Origin: Seiridium cupressi
Taxonomy: Eukaryota > Ascomycota > Sordariomycetes > Amphisphaeriales > Sporocadaceae
DNA: 64,000 bases
Reading direction: 5' to 3'
Assembly (NCBI GenBank): GCA_036674765.1
Contig: JARVKI010000023.1
Location: forward strand, 1 to 64,000
In this document: positions 8,920 to 19,499 of the stretch, one piece after another
How the letters are laid out: each line of letters begins with the position of its first letter
Numbering within the stretch: the stretch's first letter is position 1
The notes under the pieces: model-generated
What the model was told of the DNA's origin: nothing
The model's database searches: none
The model's input: only the letters and a program-made list of their open reading frames with translations
Program-made: the position numbers and the translations under genes

Positions 8920-11110
8920 ACCTTCTAGCAAACTCCAAGCTTCGATTCCCAAGCCCCAAGAATCGAAGAAACCGAGGCCACAGTCCTCCGCCCCTAAGCC
9001 AACGCAATGGTACCAAAACATATTTTTTCAACTCCAACACCTTGAACACCACTCAGATATTCTGGAATCAGCCCGGAATGAGCTCCTCGCTATGTTTTCG
9101 CGGGGAGTTTCACTCACCCTTGAGGACTCCCAGAACAGTATCCTTGAAATTGAGCACTACAACGCCCAGAAGGTGTGGGACTTCATCGAGGATGCCCACG
9201 CCAAGGTACTCACGGAATGGGGCGGCTATCTAGAGCGACGAAAGCAGGGAGGGGGCCCTGAGCTGTTTGCAACAGTTGAAGCAGCCAAGACTTGGCTGGT
9301 ACAGCAAGCTCCTGTCAAATTTGTTGATGGTGCCTGGCTGGCACATATTCACAAGATAACCACTCCATTTGCCCTCCGGACCGTTACAAAAGACGTCTGG
9401 CAGGTCTTTTCGGAAGAGCTTGGCGATGGCGACCTTTCCAAGCATCATGTCTATCTTTACCAAAAGCTTCTTGAGAATATTGGATGCACACTGCCAGAGG
9501 GTCATAGTGCCGATTTCATCGATGCCCGCCACTGGGATGGAGTGGACAACCACGATGCCTGGGAAGCTGCCGTTGGCCAGCTCCTGATCTCACTATTTCC
9601 GCACGAGTTTCTCCCCGAGATTCTCGGGTTCAATATGCACTACGAGCTTGTCACATTGGACACCATGCGCGCAGCCCATGAGCTCAGGACCCTCGGCATC
9701 AACCCTTACTATTTCCTCATCCACATCGCAATAGACAATGCCGATTCTGGACATACGGCCATGGCGACACATACAGTTACGCGCTACCTTGACATGGTGC
9801 GAGAGACTGAGGGTGAGACGGCCTTGGAGCAGGCATGGAAGCGTGTCCAGGTCGGATACATGTTGTCTCAGACACTTGGACACACTCTCTCCCGTGACAA
9901 GGAAGAGCCCTCGGCCTCTGCCATCAAGAATCCAGGTTTCACAAACCCCAACATACCTCTTGACCCGCTTAGTGCCCGCGTCATCGACATCTTCCGAGCC
10001 AAGGCTTCGACGTCGCAGCGGTTCCACTGCCAGAGCCGGGCGCGGATCGGGGCCCACACTCTTTCCGAGTGGTTAGACCCCAGCATATGGAAGCATCCGA
10101 ATCTACAGCACCAAGTGAAGCTCCTAACCGCGCTGAGTCAGGCCAAGCCGTGGATCTTCCCCGGCGCAAGCAGCAAGAGCCTGCTCGTGCGGGAGCTGTT
10201 GTGGGAGGGACGCATGTTCGGCGCCTTCACCCACGACGAGGTGGCTGCCCTGTCCGCATGGATCGATGCCCTGGGCCCGGAGAACATGACCTCGCTGTAC
10301 TGGCGTTTCACGCGTAGAGAGCCCGTGAGCTCCAAGGACGTCGTGGGCGAGCTCACCGACCCTTCCTGTCACCATCCGTTTGTGCTTCCCAGCGATACGG
10401 CCGAGACGGGCATCGGCGCCCTTGCGACTGGAAACACAGATTTCGATTTGGACTTTGAGCCGTGGGAAAAACAGCAGCAACCCTTGAGTTCTGACCCACT
10501 CAAGGCCCATATGCCGGACGTGGTAGCGCTCTGGTTCGCGCACCTCGGCCTGCTAGAGAACACGGTCAACATTCCTTCGCGGACCGCCTGCCCGCTCTAC
10601 GGGCAGATTCTGCGCCTTCTGCGCGCCCAGACTGGGTTCGCGGTCGAGATGCACATCATCGCAGGCATGGATGAGATGAAACGGCAATCCTGTCCGAACC
10701 TGGTGGACATCGGCCTGGAGCTGATACAACGCGCCGAATGGACTAGTGCTACCACTGCCAAGTCGCCTTCCTGTCTAAAGGATGTCTTCGTCATGACGGC
10801 CAGGCAGGGCCAGAACGACGTCAGCGCAGGGCTCGCAGACGACATGCTGCGCTGGAGCGCGCGACCCACCGCGAACCTTGGCTTGCTGCTGGGCCTGTCC
10901 CTAGCGTTCTTGCAGCTCAAGCAGGCTGTCAGGAGCGCGCAGGGGCTGTTAAGCCAGGAGAGCGTGCTGGTGTTGGAGGCTATTGTGGGGAGAGAAAAGG
11001 GCTGTCTAGACGAGTGTGTGGCAGAATTGAGAAGGACGGACGAGATGCAGTACAAGAACTTGGTCAGAGGGTATCTGTTTGGTATTAAGATCCTAGAGAG
11101 TATTTTGTGA
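8804..11110 (+). CDS. Iron-containing redox enzyme family protein (heme-oxygenase-like diiron oxidase)
   Basis: A single uninterrupted 768-codon frame. A hydrophobic segment (about residues 9-30) followed by Lys residues looks like a signal anchor. Residues about 120-370 match the helical 'iron-containing redox enzyme' fold (Haem_oxygenas_2 type): conserved Glu/His-rich helices around 205-214 and 270-280 and the D311-N-x-x-x-G-H317 signature after His307. Relatives in the wider superfamily (UndA, BesC, SznF) are non-heme iron enzymes acting on amino acids or fatty acids by C-C cleavage or N-oxygenation. The C-terminal half (about 380-768) is helical and unassigned. Its position next to a 2-oxoglutarate oxygenase and a synthetase-like gene suggests an oxidative step in a shared pathway; that is inference. 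A start at 8804 is chosen because the ATG at 8725 is in another frame. Confidence 0.75.
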   Translation: MLSTGVLTISHYHLIIPLAVFLPAVFYYLGVTTKKNLFKPSSKLQASIPKPQESKKPRPQSSAPKPTQWYQNIFFQLQHLEHHSDILESARNELLAMFSRGVSLTLEDSQNSILEIEHYNAQKVWDFIEDAHAKVLTEWGGYLERRKQGGGPELFATVEAAKTWLVQQAPVKFVDGAWLAHIHKITTPFALRTVTKDVWQVFSEELGDGDLSKHHVYLYQKLLENIGCTLPEGHSADFIDARHWDGVDNHDAWEAAVGQLLISLFPHEFLPEILGFNMHYELVTLDTMRAAHELRTLGINPYYFLIHIAIDNADSGHTAMATHTVTRYLDMVRETEGETALEQAWKRVQVGYMLSQTLGHTLSRDKEEPSASAIKNPGFTNPNIPLDPLSARVIDIFRAKASTSQRFHCQSRARIGAHTLSEWLDPSIWKHPNLQHQVKLLTALSQAKPWIFPGASSKSLLVRELLWEGRMFGAFTHDEVAALSAWIDALGPENMTSLYWRFTRREPVSSKDVVGELTDPSCHHPFVLPSDTAETGIGALATGNTDFDLDFEPWEKQQQPLSSDPLKAHMPDVVALWFAHLGLLENTVNIPSRTACPLYGQILRLLRAQTGFAVEMHIIAGMDEMKRQSCPNLVDIGLELIQRAEWTSATTAKSPSCLKDVFVMTARQGQNDVSAGLADDMLRWSARPTANLGLLLGLSLAFLQLKQAVRSAQGLLSQESVLVLEAIVGREKGCLDECVAELRRTDEMQYKNLVRGYLFGIKILESIL

Positions 11111-12079
11111 TTGCAGTAGCAGAGAACTTAGAAGAGCCGGTGATGGTCGTGAAATCTCGTTTTGAATCTCTAGGCACAATAGGTGCTAGTTGAGGTGTTC
11201 TTGGCCGTTGTACCAAAGTGACGTATTAGGTTGGTAATGATGTTATGGTTTCAGATAGTTATTAGGTCCAATATCCTCCACCAGTGCGCCTTATTGGAAA
11301 TTGCTAGATTTCAGCTTGAACAGGGAAGCATGCAATGCGACAAAGGAAAAGTTACTTATTCAATACAAAGGCACCGTTCTTTCAGGAAGGCTTCATGTCA
11401 ATCAGCCCCTCCACATTTTAATGCCATTGCCAGCGAATTGTTCGTGACTACAAGATTCTATTGACATCCCGGTTTATGATGGTGCTCCGGTATATTTTGC
11501 ATCACGCCATATTGTTTACAATCCTTTTCATGCGACCTGAAAGTGTGTTTGCTGCGTATGCGTGATACTATGCAGCGCAAGCTCATCTGAGTCACTTACC
11601 AGGTTTACAATGTGGATATATTGTCATATTCCAGGGGCTGCCTGCATGAAACATACAGTGCGTTCATGAGGAATCCCGCTGATGCCCACAACGGACTTGC
11701 GCCTCCGCGCTGACGGGAAGGTGGAGCGGCACTGCAAAGAGTTTGTTTCCAAATGATAGGTTCGCGGGAAGTCCGAGAGGAGCTTCGGCTGCTGGGGTAC
11801 ACTGGTCGTGGGGATACGCGGGACCACCCACGGTGGGGCGAGTACGTACTATGGTACGTGTTACACTTTGCGGGATGACCTTGTGACCTGCGACGATCTA
11901 TGACCCCCCTGGTCCATGGCACTGGAAAGCCGACGAATGTCCCGTCAACGTGCCGCGTGGGAATTATAAAATGACAATCTCACTTGCAGGATCACAAGCA
12001 CAATTGGACCTTCGAATGACACAAGATCGTAACTTCATCGCCACGAGTACACCCCCATGCTGTTGCAGCAATCGGTACA
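11111..12079. other. Intergenic, no gene seen
   Basis: It holds the 3' flank of the iron-oxidase-like gene and the 5' flank of the arrestin-like gene. Only short overlapping frames occur, none resembling a known protein. Confidence 0.55.
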
Positions 12080-13450
12080 ATGCATGCCCGGTCCCGGGGC
12101 AAGCGAAACAGGGAATACGAACCAAGCATCACTCTCTTTTTGGATAACCATGATAGCTCCACAGTTTATAGGACATCTTCAGAGATCTCGGGATATGTCG
12201 CTGTCAATACCAATGCAGATATAGACCTCGGCCAGTCACAAATACTGTTCCTTGGCTGCAGTATAACGAGTGCCCATGACGCATACCGACCCTTTTCATA
12301 TCGGCACACCTTTATGAAAATTCCAATGCCATTACCTCGGACTCCGAACAGAAGATCGCAGGGTCCCATGACTGTGGGGCTCTACCATATTCCTTTTGAG
12401 TTCGTGGTTCCAGCCTCCCTATCGACTAGTGCTTGTAGCCACTCGGGTGCAGATGCGATACGGAATGAGCATTTGTGCCTGCCTCCGAGCACGGCGTCTT
12501 GGGACAAGTACGACTGTTCATCCAAAATTGCGCGTGTGAACTATAGTATCCAATCCCAGGTCCAATTACACGATAACGAAAGAACCGTATTGGACATTTC
12601 CGAACAAATAAACATCCTGCCGGCGGCCTACGAGCGCCCACCTCTAGAGATTAACGAGAAGGACACACTTTATTCGATGGCAAGTCTCAGGCCAGCGAGA
12701 CTGCAGTTCCGTACCCGAAGTTGGCTTACTGCCTCGGTGAGCCAACCCCGTGCGGTAATGATTGGGCCGGACCGGTGCCCGCAGTCCCCCAACTTTGCGC
12801 AGGTCCGTCTCACATTCGGGTCGAGCTCGAATCGGTTATCCCCTCCTGGTTCGATGAAGGTCAAACTCAGGCTAGTTGCCATGACATATGCCAGTAATCG
12901 AGAAGTCCATGTGTTTCCGAACATGAATAGTGCCGGAGGGGACCTGCAATACACGACCTACAAGCACAACATCACGCTGGCCCCGCATGTTACGGATAAG
13001 ATACAATGGGAGCGCTGTAATAATCGACAGGGTGTCGCAGCAGATCCCGATCTTATCGAGCCGTCAACCTCTTCGACGATGAATCAGCGAGAGCCCCAGT
13101 CTGAGGCCACGGTCTCGAACTCTCACTCTAGCCACCTCCATATACCTATCGGATTCCATCTAGACAAAACCGTTTTCGTCCCCACATTTCACTCCTGTTT
13201 CATCTCGCGTGTGTACGTCTTGGAATTGACCTTGTCCTTTCCGGACCAGAAGTTCGGCCCAAGTATCAACTTGCGAGCCCCTCTGCAAATTGGTGTGAGT
13301 TCAGACGGGACATCCCAACGCGCGCCTAGTGGCCTAGTGGAGGACGACAGCCCACCTGGGTATGAGACCTTTTGTCCCAACAATGTGCAGAGAGAAAGAG
13401 ATACAAGACTAGAACGAGAGACGCTGTCAATGTACGCTTTGGGTCAATAG
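12080..13450 (+). CDS. Arrestin-like N-terminal domain protein
   Basis: One exon, 456 aa. After a short basic start, the stretch about 16-185 reads as an arrestin beta-sandwich: a surface segment SSEISGYVAV, a central strand pair with GLYHIPFEFVVPASL (about 105-119), and a later WLTASVSQP strand near 220. The C-terminal part carries a second sandwich-like region ending in acidic, Pro-containing sequence with PPGYETF. In fungi such proteins recruit ubiquitin ligases (Rsp5/HulA) to plasma-membrane transporters; the PPGYE motif near the C-terminus resembles a PPxY-type docking site. A specific partner cannot be inferred. It is a stand-alone gene with no close neighbour. Confidence 0.65.
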   Translation: MHARSRGKRNREYEPSITLFLDNHDSSTVYRTSSEISGYVAVNTNADIDLGQSQILFLGCSITSAHDAYRPFSYRHTFMKIPMPLPRTPNRRSQGPMTVGLYHIPFEFVVPASLSTSACSHSGADAIRNEHLCLPPSTASWDKYDCSSKIARVNYSIQSQVQLHDNERTVLDISEQINILPAAYERPPLEINEKDTLYSMASLRPARLQFRTRSWLTASVSQPRAVMIGPDRCPQSPNFAQVRLTFGSSSNRLSPPGSMKVKLRLVAMTYASNREVHVFPNMNSAGGDLQYTTYKHNITLAPHVTDKIQWERCNNRQGVAADPDLIEPSTSSTMNQREPQSEATVSNSHSSHLHIPIGFHLDKTVFVPTFHSCFISRVYVLELTLSFPDQKFGPSINLRAPLQIGVSSDGTSQRAPSGLVEDDSPPGYETFCPNNVQRERDTRLERETLSMYALGQ

Positions 13451-14034
13451 GATAACATCATCTTGTGCTACCCGTTGTGAGGGGCTCATCTCAATGGGGA
13501 GATTGGGGTGAGACGGAACTGGTACCAGCGACCTGACGATGTATGTCGTCACATTCCACAAGAAAACTACTTAGCTTGAGGTATGCGAACGTGTTAATAA
13601 ACCTACTTATATCAGCTATGGGCAAGCCTGCTGGTTATAGTGAGGCTAATGGATTTGAATTCCTTCTTGAATATATTGTTTGATGGAAGTATGTCGCAAA
13701 GACATTAGGTGCTGGGATCTATCCGTAGGCTAAAAAAAACAAAAAAACATGGTTGGGTGCTCTGAAACTGGTTTTTAACTTTATTTTCCCGTCATCAAGT
13801 CTTTTTCAATGCTGGTCCAACTTTGCTTCGCCCAAATGAACGACGGAACGATTAGTCACTAGATAATTACATCTAGACTACAGAAAAATGTGCAAGTACG
13901 TTTAGTAGAACTGCCATCGAGGGCCTCCGATAGTCGGTATGGCGTCAGTAGTGTAGCAGCAGCAGGAACGTGCAAGGGTTCTGATCGTGTTACTAATTTG
14001 GGGTCTCATTGCATCGGCAGCTATAAGTTCGGCC

Positions 14035-14055
14035 GGGGGTTGGGGGTTGGGGGTT
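14035..14055 (+). repeat. (GGGGGTT)3 G-rich tandem repeat
   Basis: Three runs of five G separated by TT. It resembles a G-rich telomere-type unit but not the usual fungal TTAGGG. It could form a two-layer G-quadruplex; a fourth run is only the GG at 14031. Confidence 0.6.
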
Positions 14056-14380
14056 GTTCCTTCTCTCCGCCAGTATAATCTACTTATACCGGGTTACTTG
14101 AACTTGCATGTCGAAATGTTCCCTCAGTCGACTGTTAGACGCACCCCTTCAAAGACACCCTGGTCGAAAACAACCCGGACAGTCTAACCCCCACGAATGC
14201 CCCGGTTTTTCTCGGCTTGTTCGCTGCGGTGATATGCGTCATGTCATTAACGATTCTCCAAATTTGGTCTTACTGCCTAAGCGCTAAGCGTGATCATCGA
14301 AAGAAGCCCCGTTCCCTCGGCCCCTCCCGTTTCAAACATTTCCTCTCATTGTCTGTCTCGGTTGGAGAGTAAATGTCACG

Positions 14381-14437
14381 GTCACGTGACGGGGTTTTCA
14401 CCGCACTGACCATGTGGTTCGTGCGTATTGTATATAA
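14381..14437 (+). promoter_or_regulatory. Promoter: CACGTG palindrome and TATA box
   Basis: GTCACGTGAC at 14381-14390 is a perfect 10-bp palindrome with an E-box core (bHLH/Cbf1 or bZIP type). TATATAA at 14431-14437 follows, about 100 bp before the start codon at 14538 and in front of a CA-rich leader, a normal fungal layout. Confidence 0.55.
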
Positions 14438-14537
14438 GACAGAGTAGAGAGCGCTGAGAGAGCTTAGCTCTCCAGCGCAACAACAACATAATAATCATAC
14501 CCTTACAGTAAAGAAGATTCTACAACCACCCGTCACC

Positions 14538-15275
14538 ATGCCTTCCCTCGCCAACCCATCGCTCAGCTCTTCTGTAAAGTCTAAAGAAGCCAGGGTATTA
14601 TATTTTGCTTACGGCAGCAACATGCATCTCCAACAGATGGCAGCCCGGTGCCCTGAGAGCTCGTTGTTTGGTATAGGCGTACTCCCGAATTACAGGTGGC
14701 AAACCAACACACGGGGTGGGGGCAACGTAGTGGAGTCAAGCCAAGGAGATGCCGTAGAGGGCATCGTCTTTGAGGTGTCACCGAGTGATGTCGAGACACT
14801 AAGGCATCATGAGGGGGTCGAGCAGGGTAACTTTGTCGAGCAAACCCTTGAGGTCGAGATGAGACCTGCGCTAGACCGGACGCTCGAAGGTCGGAGAGTC
14901 AATGCTGTCATTGATATTCTAGCTCAAAGGGATTCCCAACCCGGACTGGCTGATTCGGATGCTCTGACAAGTAATGTGATTCAAGACCATGAATACACGC
15001 GCGGTCATGGTGTGGTAGGAGATCAAGAGGCTGGACATCATAGTCAGTATAGTCACCATTGATCCAATCGGGTGAAGCCAATGCTGATTATAACAGATAG
15101 TAACAAGACACTGAAAAAGGCGATGGTCTATGTCAGTTATAAGTATCAGTTACCGGGAGTAATTAGAGAGGAATATGTAGCCCGAATGCAATCGGCGATA
15201 AAAGACGCTCGCATACTTGGGGTCTCGGAAGTATTTATTAGAAATTCGTTGCATCCCCAGATGTTTGGAAAATAG
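14538..15275 (+). CDS. Gamma-glutamylcyclotransferase-like (AIG2-like) protein
   Basis: Two exons, 14538-14970 and 15097-15275, 203 aa. The family hallmark YGSNM sits at residues 25-29 directly after the first strand (VLYFAYGSNM), followed by GVLPNYRW and a VEGIVFEVSPSD strand. The second exon supplies the typical C-terminus: a KKAMVYVSY strand, then a REEYVARMQSAIKDARILGV helix. The 126-nt intron was placed by phase: donor GTAATG at 14971 and acceptor AACAG ending at 15096 join phase 1 to phase 1. Without splicing the frame stops at 15060. These proteins release 5-oxoproline from gamma-glutamyl compounds, often glutathione, or act on related gamma-glutamyl amines. The substrate here is unknown. 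The promoter carries a TATA box and a CACGTG palindrome. Confidence 0.75.
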
Positions 15276-18200
15276 CTAATTGTTGGACAAAACGGAATTG
15301 AGTTGACACTTCAACTGGTTAACCATAATAAAACCTCGCACAAAAAATATTTTACTTTGACAACATGATTAAGCATCCCAGCAGTTCTTAAGGTAAGATA
15401 AGCAGATGAACACAATTATGGGACGCCAGTATCTGCCCAGCCATGACGAAGAACTTTACTCTTTCGCGCAAAGATGATCTCGAATATGACCAAAGCTTTC
15501 AGAACGTATACACCATACCATAGTATCACCCATTCCTCGCTACATTAGGATCCGGATAGTAGCAATATTCATATTTTCTAGCATTAAAAATATCCTCAAC
15601 CCAGTCATTCCGACTAGACGAATGTATTAATCATGCACATGAACAGTGGAAGGGCGGTCTGCGGCATTGAGATTAGTATAGTCATATCAACAACGGGTTG
15701 GCCAGCTTTTAGAGGAGAAACTACATCAGCCTCTTATTACAAATGGGTCTTCTTAGAATGTTAAAACTGAGCTCTACTTGGTCCGACAGTCTGGTCTTCT
15801 TGTGCTCAGTTGAATAGATGAGATCCAATACAAACCAGGATCCCATTAACGACCAGTCCTCATCCGCAGTTTGATCCATCACCATGAGTTTCTTTAAATG
15901 CCAGCAGTTCGTTATACGTAAGAGTTACGGATGGAGGAGTAAGGGATTAAGTATTTGCCGGTGTTATATATCGAGACGTAGCTGATCTGGTCCAGAAGAT
16001 AGGGACCAGTCTTTGCGTTCTCGCTCTTTAGGGTACAAATAAGATCTCTTTAGTTTTGTAGTATTTGTTCCTAGGCTTTGTGAAACGCCTGCATTTTATC
16101 AATCTGCTTAAAAAATATTTTTACCTACGCTACAGTTAATCATTATCGTATCGGAACTCCTTTATATACGTTTACTATTATCGGGTATGACTAATAAACT
16201 TTTAAATAGTAACGTAGAAGATGGTAATAGGAAGCATAAGCATAGGAGGGCTGCTGGTATTATAAGAAAGAGTGGCCATTGATGAGTTGGCTATCAACGT
16301 TAGAAGACCTACGTATCATGTAATGCATCCACCGCCAGAATCATCACCTTCAGAGCCGACAATGGGGTCGTCATCCGCGTCAGACCTGTTTTCATCTTTG
16401 TTGTTCGTGTCGCTGGTATTGGAGTCGGACTTTGCGAATGAAGTTGCCTAGGGCCAATCTGCGCCAAGCTCAAATGCTGACGATCCTCAGGACTGGCAGC
16501 GGCATGGTCCATCACGTAAAGTCTCGCCTTCTGACGCATATACCACTTTCGAGGAGCGTGTGGACGTTCATTCATGGTCGGAGCAATAAACAGGAAGCAG
16601 TGTCCATAAAGGCAGCGCCAAACAGACAGGAATCATGCGCAGTCTAAGAACATTGAGTCTTACTTAAAATGAGGAAATATGGGGGGATAAAAGAACGCAA
16701 GAAAATAGTCGAGGGAGGATCATGAAATGCTTTTGTGCTAACTGTCATGTCAGAAAAGACTATTAAGAGCAAGGGGCCAGAATACAAGCTAGTAATCGAG
16801 AACCTGGATTATAAAATCTGAGAATCGACGATTTGTAGTTGGGAACAATAAACTTCGGCCGCCTATGATTCAGGGGCATAACTCGAGCAGCGGCCGAAGG
16901 CTAGCTGTTTCGCTGTAGTTCTTCTTGGGCACTACCGACCAGCTGCTGAGTGTCTCCGTCCGTTTAACAAGTTTCTACTGATTGAACAGCGAGTTGCAGA
17001 ACTCCGAATCGATCATCCTTCATTTCAAACTAAACGCCGAGGACCCTAGCAAACAGCAAATTGCCAATAAATCCATCAATTGCTAAACAAGGAAAATATA
17101 CAGGGGTGGTTGTAAAATGGGTTTGCGACCACTCCTTTGGTGTTGTACAAGAGCAGGGTCTATGCATAATAATCGAATACCTCAACCTATCGATTCGTGC
17201 CCAAGTGAGCCCATATTTCAGCCAGGGCAAAAGACCAGTGGCATCTATATATAATAAAGTAGTAAAAAACGCTATAAAGACCATACTATCTACTTCCCAT
17301 TTATGTAGCCGGAGGGTCAGTTTAGTGGGCCAGAAGTTATTCCTCATGATGGTTGACTCACCACCTTAACAATAAGGTGGGGAGCACAGTTGGGCGGATG
17401 TCCGGGGGTAATCCGCTTCTCTATAGTCATCGTGTAATAAGCATTTACACTATATACTTACAAAAGCAGAAGCTTGGTCATGGCCAGGCGAGCTTTATCT
17501 GACTAGATTTGTAGGAACATTGTGCATGATATGAATTTACGATGGTAGAACTGCTGCGGGGATGGCGGCACGGAAAACCATCATTTGACTGAGTCCGCCT
17601 CATAGCAGCCTCCAGATTCTTATTGTTAGTACAAATTTGGCCGACGATACTTTTAAGCAGAAGTGTGAAAGCTGATGTGGTTCACGATAACCTGTATACT
17701 ATCCATGATGCATTGAAGTTGAAACGTAGTTTGTATTCGTAATCGAAACAACACAAAGTATTAACGATTAGAAAGGCTAATTAATCACTATTGAATCTGA
17801 TCCTCCACCATAAACACGCATCCCGTATTATCAAAGCTAGCCACGAAGCTGAGGGTTAAGCAGACAGAGTTTGGACTGAGAGCTCTGCGATACACCGTAA
17901 CCGAAGCTATTGTCGTCATTAGAAAGCTCTGTTGGTACAGGTTTCATTGTTACTGAAGCCTCCCCACTCGTTAGCGCCACATTCACTAGAGGTATCAGCA
18001 TTGTAAAGGACATCAGTAAGAGGTTGTACTTCTTCATCCCGTTCTTCGCCTTCGTCTGGAGATATTTGCAGGCAACAGCATCGCCTGTACTTCTAGCTCC
18101 TTCAGGCGTGCCTACACCAATGCTTCCAATCAGCTACTGTGGAGAGCAGTCCCCTGAGAAAGGGGCGAAGCGAGGTTGCCACCTCGGGCTTCCCTGGCCG

Positions 18201-18753
18201 TCAAATCGAACCACGGTCGCTTTGGCTGCCTGAGCCGGCATGCGGTATTTTTGTTATTGGCTGGAACACGACGCAGAGGGAAATGAAAGAGCTATCGATG
18301 CGCGAAAGGGCGGTAAGGTATAAAATATAGTATTTTATTAAGAACAACGCGACCTCACTGTTAAGCAGGTCGGTATTTATGGTTTTAGGTGAAGAAATAA
18401 CGTCGATCCTAGAAGTAGGGGTTTAATTGAAGCGATCGGTAGGGTGGTGGGGCGAATCGAGTTCTTTAGAAACGTGAAATCGTTAACGTCCCTGTCCGTC
18501 TTGATTCTCCACTTTTAGCAGGCCGCATCTATGTTAGATATTGGATACGCTGCCTCATTTTTTGGACGCAGAGTTGTCCATAATAAGCAATACCAAAGCT
18601 TATAAACAAGCCCTTGAACCGCTGGATTAGTACTCAGGTCGGTGACGACTGGGGAATCCCCGGTGTTGTATGTTTTTTGGTTGATCTTTCTGGCTCCCGA
18701 ACCGTTGGTCTTGACGTTAAATGTAACTATACAGGCTTTATCTCGTTCGATGG
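15276..18753. other. Gene-poor region with a decayed repeat
   Basis: About 3.5 kb without a credible gene. Frames are short and on both strands. A decayed dispersed repeat occupies about 15875-16170. The rest shows no recognisable coding sequence. Confidence 0.55.
15875..16170 (-). repeat. Decayed dispersed repeat, copy 1
   Basis: This stretch aligns by eye with about 49865-50178. Shared blocks include the segment starting ATGCCAG near 15898, the stretch ending GAGTTACGGAT near 15934, and a long block through 16020-16165 (GATCTCTTTAGTTTT in this copy). Many differences are C/T or G/A transitions, as RIP produces. The coding sense is probably minus, where copy 2 still reads as a coiled-coil-like peptide with stops. 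The element class is not identified. Confidence 0.6.
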
Positions 18754-19330
18754 TCAATCCTCTTTTTCGTCGAATGGATCCCAACCAATTTGTAGCGTGA
18801 TATTCATAAAACGAACCTCGCCCGTTTCCTCGTGGATTCTATCGATCGTGGAACAACACTCTGCGGGCAACACTTTCAAGCTCATATTCTCGACCATACG
18901 AGGCTCTCTCACCGTCTTCGGTACGACGGCTGTTCCTCGTTGCATAGACCAAGAAAGACACACCTGACCAGGAGTCATTCCGCATTTCTTCGCAATGTTT
19001 ACGATCGTTGGATGTTGAATTGGTGATCCTGCCGGGTCATGACCTTCGCGCCCTGTGTTGACAGGCTCACCACCCAGTGGCTGGTGTGCCACGGTGATTA
19101 TTTCATTCCGCTTCAGGAAATCGACAAGGTCATGCTGTGGGAGCAGTGGATGAAGTTGCAATTGACTCACAGAGGGCCGGATTCAACACGCGGACAGTAT
19201 TCGCTTCGTCTTTTTCAAGTTGAAATTGGCGAGACCGATGGCCCGAGCCTTGCCGCTATCGATTAACTTCTCCATAGCAATCCACGTCTCGTGAAGTTTT
19301 TAGATAGCCACATATCCATAACAGGTCTTC
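18754..19330 (-). pseudogene. Aldo-keto reductase remnant
   Basis: Reading minus from about 19280, the frame gives ETWIAMEKLIDSGKARAIGL, then ANFNLKK and, after a stop codon, VSQLQLHPLLPQHDLVDFL, AHQPLGGEP, GMTPGQVCLSWSMQRGTAVV and PFDEKED near the end. These are the successive conserved blocks of a GCY1-type aldo-keto reductase (signature 2, the strand with NQVELHP, the PLG loop, the WSMQRG and IPKT region). A nonsense codon separates the second and third blocks, the preceding region with DGRPVMD is in another frame, and the N-terminal third with the catalytic Tyr and Lys is not recognisable. The gene is therefore dead. It lies in the same gene-poor region as the decayed repeat. Confidence 0.75.
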
Positions 19331-19499
19331 CGTCTGGTGTTCTCTTTGCATTATGTTTCCCGTCAACACTTGTAAGCGTGCGAAACTGGAGAATATTAAA
19401 CTCTGGACAAAATACAGTCCTAAGTAAAGAAGTAACTGACAGTGCATCAGGTATAAATCGACTATTCTCTAGCTTTTAGCAAATTTCCTATCGCGAAAG

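Larger units (their letters stand above)
13451..14537. other. Intergenic with G-rich tandem repeat and promoter
   Basis: No gene is supported. It contains a (GGGGGTT)3 run at 14035-14055 and, closer to the next gene, a perfect palindrome GTCACGTGAC and a TATA box (listed separately). Confidence 0.55.

Noticed and set aside
9593..10057. 154-codon minus-strand ORF inside the iron-oxidase-like gene
   Set aside because: Shadow of a well-supported 768-codon gene; composition is that of an antisense frame.
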